From SD8 sp035528475 (GTDB taxonomy: Archaea; Halobacteriota; Methanomicrobia; Methanomicrobiales; Methanospirillaceae): DNA of 10,396 nt. The DNA lies in assembly GCA_035528475.1 (NCBI GenBank), contig DATKYO010000107.1, forward strand, positions 1 through 10,396. Reading direction: 5' to 3'. The notes beneath the pieces are model-generated. The model saw only the letters and a program-made list of their open reading frames with translations. It searched no databases and had not been told where the DNA came from. The stretch's first letter is position 1; each line of letters starts with the position of its first letter. Below are positions 6,833-10,396 of the stretch, piece by piece. A program made the translations under genes and the position numbers.

Positions 6833-7735
6833 TCATAGAAGATCTTTTCTCACTTCTTTTGCAGCAGTGACCATGTGAGCCAGTTTCTCAAACGCACTCT
6901 TCCTGGGAAGCATACGCAACCCGCAGTCAGGATCCAGGAGAAGCTTTTCGGGACCAAACACCTCAATTGCGGAATCTATACGATCCCGTACGGTCTGTAT
7001 GCTCTCCACCACGGCGCTGCTGGAATCAATGCACCCAAAACCAATCATCCTCCCTTTCAGGTCTTTCTCTCCTAATATTTCGAGATTTCTTGCATTCCTG
7101 GAGAATTCGAAATCAAATATTGCAACCGGGAGGGAAAGGATATCATCTATCACCATGGAGAGGTCTCCACATACATGCAGACACACCGGAATACCAAGAC
7201 TTGAAATGATGGCCGAGAGCGCTTCCTTCCCTGCCGGGAGGTCTGCAATACCAGTGGAAAATATAGGTTCATCTATCTGTACCATGCAAACTCCTGCCTC
7301 TTCCAGAGCAACCGCTTCCCTGGCAAGGGCTCCGGCCAGATCCATGGCAAGCTCCCCCCGGTTCCTGTAAATTGGAGTACTGATGTGGAGAGCATGGGAG
7401 AGAGTGGTGGGCCCGGTTAAGATTCCTTTCACGTAACTGGTTTTTGAAAGGGCATATTTTGTATCAGAGACAGAAATGGTCCCTGAAGCGGGCATAACTT
7501 TTCCAATTACATCCTGGCCTCTGATACCAGGCAACCTGGCAGTAAAGGCCCGGACCATATCCCCTCTCACCTGCCCATCTGAAATGATGTCAATTCCGGC
7601 TTTTAATTGATCATCAACTGCTGTTCTTACTGCTGACCGCATAGGGTCGAGGAAATTGGTGATGCCACTCGTTCCAACTGCAGGATAACTACCCACCACG
7701 GTGGTCGGGAGTGGAATTTCCGGGATTCCTTTCAT
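6833..7735 (-). CDS. metE: Core-type (archaeal) cobalamin-independent-family methionine synthase
   Basis: This enzyme transfers a methyl group to homocysteine, the last step of methionine synthesis. The 300 residues correspond only to the catalytic C-terminal barrel of long bacterial MetE. Short archaeal forms of this kind are known to take methyl groups from methylcobalamin or corrinoid proteins rather than from triglutamyl methyl-folate. The opening TTVVGSYPA (11-19) is typical. The zinc site is complete: His187 and Cys189 in CLHVCGD, Glu210 in FDFEF, and Cys271 in LDPDCGLR. IDEP (154-157) supplies the acidic residues for the homocysteine/methionine amine. The start at 7735 was chosen because ATGA (7735-7732) overlaps the aspS stop. 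The frame stays open to 7834, but those extra 33 residues lie inside aspS and are unlike MetE. It is the second gene of an aspS-metE pair. The methyl donor is inferred from the family. Confidence 0.9.
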   Translation of the reverse strand: MKGIPEIPLPTTVVGSYPAVGTSGITNFLDPMRSAVRTAVDDQLKAGIDIISDGQVRGDMVRAFTARLPGIRGQDVIGKVMPASGTISVSDTKYALSKTSYVKGILTGPTTLSHALHISTPIYRNRGELAMDLAGALAREAVALEEAGVCMVQIDEPIFSTGIADLPAGKEALSAIISSLGIPVCLHVCGDLSMVIDDILSLPVAIFDFEFSRNARNLEILGEKDLKGRMIGFGCIDSSSAVVESIQTVRDRIDSAIEVFGPEKLLLDPDCGLRMLPRKSAFEKLAHMVTAAKEVRKDLL

Positions 7736-9024
7736 GGCACCAGCCTGTGGCGGTCCCGGGGAAAGAGAACCGCTTCCCTGATATTTGAAAGCCCAAGCAT
7801 GGTCATGACCAGGCGTTCTGCCCCAAGACCCCACCCTGCATGAGGCGGCATACCATACCTGAATGGAGTGAGGTAAAACTCAAAATTGTCAGGATTCAGC
7901 CCTTTTGAAGCGATCTGGCGTACCAGCAGGTCATGCTGGTGAACCCTCTGTGCCCCGGAAGAGAGCTCCATACGGGGATGCATCAGGTCAAATGCTTTGC
8001 ATACTGATGGATCGTGATCATAGGGCATGGCATAATATGGTTTAATCTCTGTCGGCCAGTCGACAATGAAATAATGGCCTCCCATCTCTACGCCGATGGC
8101 TTTCTCGGCTGCGGTGCCTATATCGTCCCCGTATTCAAACAGTTCACCGGTTTTTGCGGACGCAATCTCAATAGCCTCCCTATAGGCAAGCCGCGGGAAA
8201 GGTGATTCCGGCACGGTGAAGTCTCCTATTTCAATGTTCTGAAGGGGCATTTGGCAGTTGTCATCTACGAATCGGTAGACATGGACAATCAGCTCTTCCA
8301 GAAGTTTCATCACATCATTGTGATCCGAAAAACTCACCTCAACATCAATGGAGGTGGCTTCATTAAGGTGTTTGGTTGTATTATGTTCCTCGGCTCTGAA
8401 AATTGGCCCGATTTCAAATACTTTTTCAAATCCGGCTCCCATCAGCATCTGCTTGTAAAGTTGCGGGCTCTGGTTTAAGAAAGCCTCCTTTTCGAAATAT
8501 GCAATAGGAAAGAGCTCCGTACCACCTTCAGTGGCCGCAGCAACAATTTTTGGGGTTGAAATATGCATGAAGCCTTTGTGAAACAGGAATTCATGTACTG
8601 CCTGCATAACCGCAGATCTTATCTCAAATACTGCAGAAACCCTGGGTCTCCTGGCGTCAAGGAATCGGGAATCAAGTCTGGTATCCAGTTCAGCCGGCAC
8701 TTTCTCGACAACATCCAGAGGCATCGGGCTATCGCTCCTGCTGATGATCTCGAAGGTATCGGGTATCAGTTCGCGTCCACCCGGGGCCTTATCAATGGCC
8801 TTGACCTGACCTCTTACCCGGACCACTGATTCGCGGGAAACTTCTTTAATAATTGATAAAACGGATTCTTCCACTTTTTTCTTTGGAATTGTCACCTGAA
8901 TTATTCCTGTCCTGTCCCTGATTAAAAAAAAGGCAAGACCTCCCAGATCCCGCACTTCATGGACCCATCCCATTATCTCTGCCTCTTTTGTCTGTGGCGT
9001 GACTTCACTTACCGGTATACGCAT
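7732..9024 (-). CDS. aspS: Aspartyl-tRNA synthetase, predicted non-discriminating (Asp/Asx)
   Basis: This class IIb synthetase charges tRNA with aspartate. The 430 residues match archaeal AspRS: an N-terminal OB-fold anticodon domain (about 1-105), then the catalytic domain. Motif 1 ends at Pro158 (STPKI), motif 2 is FRAEEHNTTKHLNEA (209-223), and motif 3 is GWGLGAERL (397-405). The aspartate pocket TEGGTELF and QSPQLYKQ is intact, and the end FPRDRHRLVP is typical. Two anticodon-domain residues known from Thermococcus AspRS to set specificity (Trp26 and Lys85 there) correspond to His22 and Pro81 here, the combination of non-discriminating enzymes. It should therefore also make Asp-tRNA(Asn), the substrate of the GatCAB amidotransferase (not in this window). 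The stop overlaps the metE start. The upstream gap holds a TATA box, giving a leader of roughly 40 bases with only a weak AGGA before ATG 9024. Confidence 0.95.
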   Translation of the reverse strand: MRIPVSEVTPQTKEAEIMGWVHEVRDLGGLAFFLIRDRTGIIQVTIPKKKVEESVLSIIKEVSRESVVRVRGQVKAIDKAPGGRELIPDTFEIISRSDSPMPLDVVEKVPAELDTRLDSRFLDARRPRVSAVFEIRSAVMQAVHEFLFHKGFMHISTPKIVAAATEGGTELFPIAYFEKEAFLNQSPQLYKQMLMGAGFEKVFEIGPIFRAEEHNTTKHLNEATSIDVEVSFSDHNDVMKLLEELIVHVYRFVDDNCQMPLQNIEIGDFTVPESPFPRLAYREAIEIASAKTGELFEYGDDIGTAAEKAIGVEMGGHYFIVDWPTEIKPYYAMPYDHDPSVCKAFDLMHPRMELSSGAQRVHQHDLLVRQIASKGLNPDNFEFYLTPFRYGMPPHAGWGLGAERLVMTMLGLSNIREAVLFPRDRHRLVP

Positions 9025-9163
9025 ACAATCCTATATCTATGAGATGTGCGAGATAATTGCCTTTGTGCCCGCACCAAACGGGATGCACATTATATTCGAT
9101 TTAACTGGACGCCTGCCCAGCTATCCTTGAGACATAACGCGAGAGAATGCAGGGTTATGGCAA
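9025..9163 (-). promoter_or_regulatory. Intergenic region with aspS promoter and inverted repeats
   Basis: On the minus strand AATATAAT (9096-9089) preceded by TAAATCG is a good TATA/BRE pair, predicting a transcript start near 9068 and a leader of about 43 bases. GTGCG (9046-9050) and CGCAC (9070-9074) could pair across that leader. CATAAC (9133-9138) and GTTATG (9154-9159) form a second inverted repeat with a 15-base loop, close to the stop of the upstream gene. No tRNA, small ORF or riboswitch was recognised here. Confidence 0.45.
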
Positions 9164-10141
9164 TTAATCCTGGCCGAAAATATCATTATTTATATATTGC
9201 CCGACAGTATCCTTTTTCTTTAATATTTCCTGGAGCTGATGGGGATTATCCCAGGTATACCAGTCCTGCATGGCCATCATTACCAGCCAGCGGTTTACCA
9301 CGTCCACCGTACAGTTGTATATGTCAAGGTAATACCCTGCATCGTGATTTCTTTCGAAATCGAGATTGACAGTGAGTTTGAGAATATTCGACATGGCATC
9401 ACCGATTAATTTCGTATGATACCAGAGAGAGCGGCTCCAACGGTGTGTCATCATTTCCTTTACATCAAGGTTCCTGAATTTTTGCAGTTCAGGGATGTTG
9501 ATTACAGGGTTTAATTTGTATTCGGAGAGGATGTAGGCAAGAAGCATATCGCGGGCATAATACATGCCATTATGCAGGACAAAATAGCGCTGGGGAAGAA
9601 AATCCTTTACCGGCACAAGATCGTGCATATCTCTCATACTTCCCTTCAAAAGGGAATAGACCTGTGCATTCCTCATCACGGGATATTGATTTGCAATGAC
9701 AACATTTGCCAGGATGATCTGTGGGAGTTCGGAAAGAGTTTCATGGAAAAGGAGGTATAACTCAAAAATGAGTTGTTTCTTTCTCCATATTTCCATATCG
9801 CGGGTATTTTCATCCTTCAGCGTGTCCAGGTAGATCTGCCGGGCTGCAGTAAGTGCCGGGTCATAGTCAAAGGAAAGGACGCGGTATTTGGCATTCCTGG
9901 AGGCGATACCCCGAAATAAGAGGGTGAGACATTGTTTTGCAATGGTAAAATCCTTGAGCATTCCAAGCTGAGAACTTGAAAATACAATGACATTTTTCCC
10001 CGTCTCATACGTATAATCATCAACGAGCAATCCCTGGGCAGGGACATCGGTTCTTCTGTGCAGAAGGATTTCTATTCCCAGCTCCTCTTCGGTGTAGCTG
10101 ATTATCTCGCTCAGTTCCGGTGAGAGATTATATGATGCCAC
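9164..10141 (-). CDS. Unrecognised protein; N-terminus resembles a degenerate ImmA/IrrE metallopeptidase
   Basis: I do not recognise this 325-residue protein as a named family. It has no signal peptide or clear membrane segment and looks mostly helical, rich in aromatic residues (WYTW at 294-297, RWSRSLWYH at 234-242). Residues 10-80 follow the layout of ImmA/IrrE proteins: helix, LGIEILL strand (21-27), GLLVDD (37-42), NVIVFSS strand (50-56), then DFTIAKQCLTLLFRG (64-78). The last piece lines up with the family helix F-T-x-A-H-E-x-x-H-x-L-L, but the three zinc/catalytic positions are Lys69, Gln70 and Thr73, so peptidase activity is not expected. The remaining 240 residues are not covered by that resemblance. 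GTG 10141 is preceded by AGGGG at 8 bases. It lies upstream of aspS on the same strand, 139 bases away, and diverges from a small membrane-protein gene. ORF reality is strong from its length; function is unknown. Confidence 0.75.
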   Translation of the reverse strand: MASYNLSPELSEIISYTEEELGIEILLHRRTDVPAQGLLVDDYTYETGKNVIVFSSSQLGMLKDFTIAKQCLTLLFRGIASRNAKYRVLSFDYDPALTAARQIYLDTLKDENTRDMEIWRKKQLIFELYLLFHETLSELPQIILANVVIANQYPVMRNAQVYSLLKGSMRDMHDLVPVKDFLPQRYFVLHNGMYYARDMLLAYILSEYKLNPVINIPELQKFRNLDVKEMMTHRWSRSLWYHTKLIGDAMSNILKLTVNLDFERNHDAGYYLDIYNCTVDVVNRWLVMMAMQDWYTWDNPHQLQEILKKKDTVGQYINNDIFGQD

Positions 10142-10190
10142 GATGAATTCCCCTGCTCTCGGAATATTCCCTGCCCCTGGGGCCGGGGCG
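10142..10190 (-). promoter_or_regulatory. Upstream region of the GTG-start gene with palindromes and a spaced direct repeat
   Basis: Read on the plus strand, it contains the perfect palindrome GGAATATTCC (10161-10170), the inverted repeat GCCCC-T-GGGGC (10173-10183), and a near-identical direct repeat ATTCCCCTGC (10147-10156) and ATTCCCTGC (10166-10174), about two helical turns apart. The proximal copy contains the Shine-Dalgarno sequence of the minus-strand gene, so a bound protein or folded leader could affect its translation. A distal AT-rich stretch (10211-10223) could supply the TATA box. Operator function is inference. Confidence 0.35.
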
Positions 10191-10234
10191 TTATTACGGA
10201 AGACAGTTGTTACAAATATTTTTGCATTTCAAGC

Positions 10235-10243
10235 AATATAAAA
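10235..10243 (+). promoter_or_regulatory. TATA box for the small membrane-protein gene
   Basis: AATATAAAA is centred about 22 bases upstream of ATG 10261, and no Shine-Dalgarno sequence is present in between, which predicts a leaderless or nearly leaderless transcript. A three-codon ATG-AGG-CAT-TGA at 10244-10255 lies upstream of the predicted transcript start and is probably not translated. Confidence 0.5.
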
Positions 10244-10260
10244 ATGAGGCATTGAAAATT

Positions 10261-10396
10261 ATGGATAAAGAGACATTAAATTTGATTCAGTTTATAGTCG
10301 GAATTATTTTCACTTTAACTGGGGGTATTTTGATGATTTTAGGAATTCTCCCACTTTCTGCCAGAATAACTATCGGGATTATTGGTCTTATACTAA
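10261..10396 (+). CDS. Small membrane protein, N-terminal part (partial)
   Basis: An open frame from ATG 10261 runs off the right edge after 45 codons. Residues 1-8 are polar (MDKETLNL); residues 9-30 form a hydrophobic membrane segment, a short PLSAR turn follows, and a second hydrophobic segment begins at about residue 36. The leading acidic and lysine residues followed by two closely spaced helices suggest a small two-helix integral membrane protein, but the full length is not visible. I do not recognise the family. A well-placed TATA box upstream supports the start. It is divergent from the 325-residue unknown gene, 119 bases away, and is more AT-rich than the rest of the window. Confidence 0.55.
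   Translation, partial: MDKETLNLIQFIVGIIFTLTGGILMILGILPLSARITIGIIGLIL

Noticed and set aside
7736..7834. N-terminal extension of MetE to position 7834
   Set aside because: It lies inside the 3' end of aspS, has low-complexity Gly/Pro/Ser content, and the ATGA start at 7735 gives the expected MetE opening.
9025..9163. A tRNA or other structured RNA gene in the aspS upstream gap
   Set aside because: No acceptor stem, T-loop or cloverleaf pairing could be drawn; only short inverted repeats are present.
9046..9369. 107-codon plus-strand frame across the gap upstream of aspS
   Set aside because: More than half overlaps the opposite-strand unknown gene, there is no ribosome binding site, and composition is irregular.
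1..10396. A defence island, insertion sequence or CRISPR array
   Set aside because: No transposase, integrase, toxin-antitoxin pair or regularly spaced repeats seen; most genes are conserved housekeeping genes.

Overview
The window reads as ordinary chromosome of a methanogenic archaeon, most likely order Methanomicrobiales or a close relative. That placement is inference from gene content and style. There is an archaeal RadB, a VAT/Cdc48 two-ring AAA ATPase, a short archaeal core-type methionine synthase, an archaeal-type AspRS, TATA-box promoters and several apparently leaderless starts. Genes are dense, base composition is even, and I see no mobile element, CRISPR array, tRNA or rRNA.

Layout, left to right. 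Positions 1-207 (minus) hold the N-terminus of a lipoprotein with a possible redoxin domain, cut by the window edge. Positions 256-2108 (minus) hold larC followed by radB, which share an ATGA stop/start overlap. A 46-base divergent promoter region separates larC from the VAT/Cdc48 gene on the plus strand (2155-4572). Downstream on plus come an AMP-forming acyl-CoA synthetase-like ligase (4666-6195) and a short RAD55/KaiC-like protein that starts with TTG and has a destroyed Walker A motif (6231-6815). That block converges, with a 17-base gap, on a minus-strand pair: aspS (7732-9024) and a core-type metE (6833-7735), again joined by an ATGA overlap. Upstream of aspS is a 139-base regulatory gap, then an unrecognised 325-residue protein (9164-10141, minus, GTG start). 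The window ends in a divergent intergenic region and the start of a small membrane protein (10261 onward, plus).

How the genes relate. No single pathway runs through the window. radB (recombination) and larC (nickel-pincer cofactor synthesis) are probably co-translated, as are aspS and metE, which both draw on aspartate-family metabolism. VAT/Cdc48 is a stand-alone unfoldase. The ligase and the RAD55-like protein may form a small two-gene unit of unknown role.

The most unusual signals are: a partial second copy of the C-terminal lid subdomain inserted in the second AAA ring of VAT/Cdc48; a RecA-fold protein without the P-loop lysine; an unrecognised protein whose N-terminal third resembles an ImmA/IrrE-type metallopeptidase with the HExxH motif erased; His/Pro specificity residues that mark the AspRS as non-discriminating; and two opposed promoters that appear to occupy the same 46 bases.
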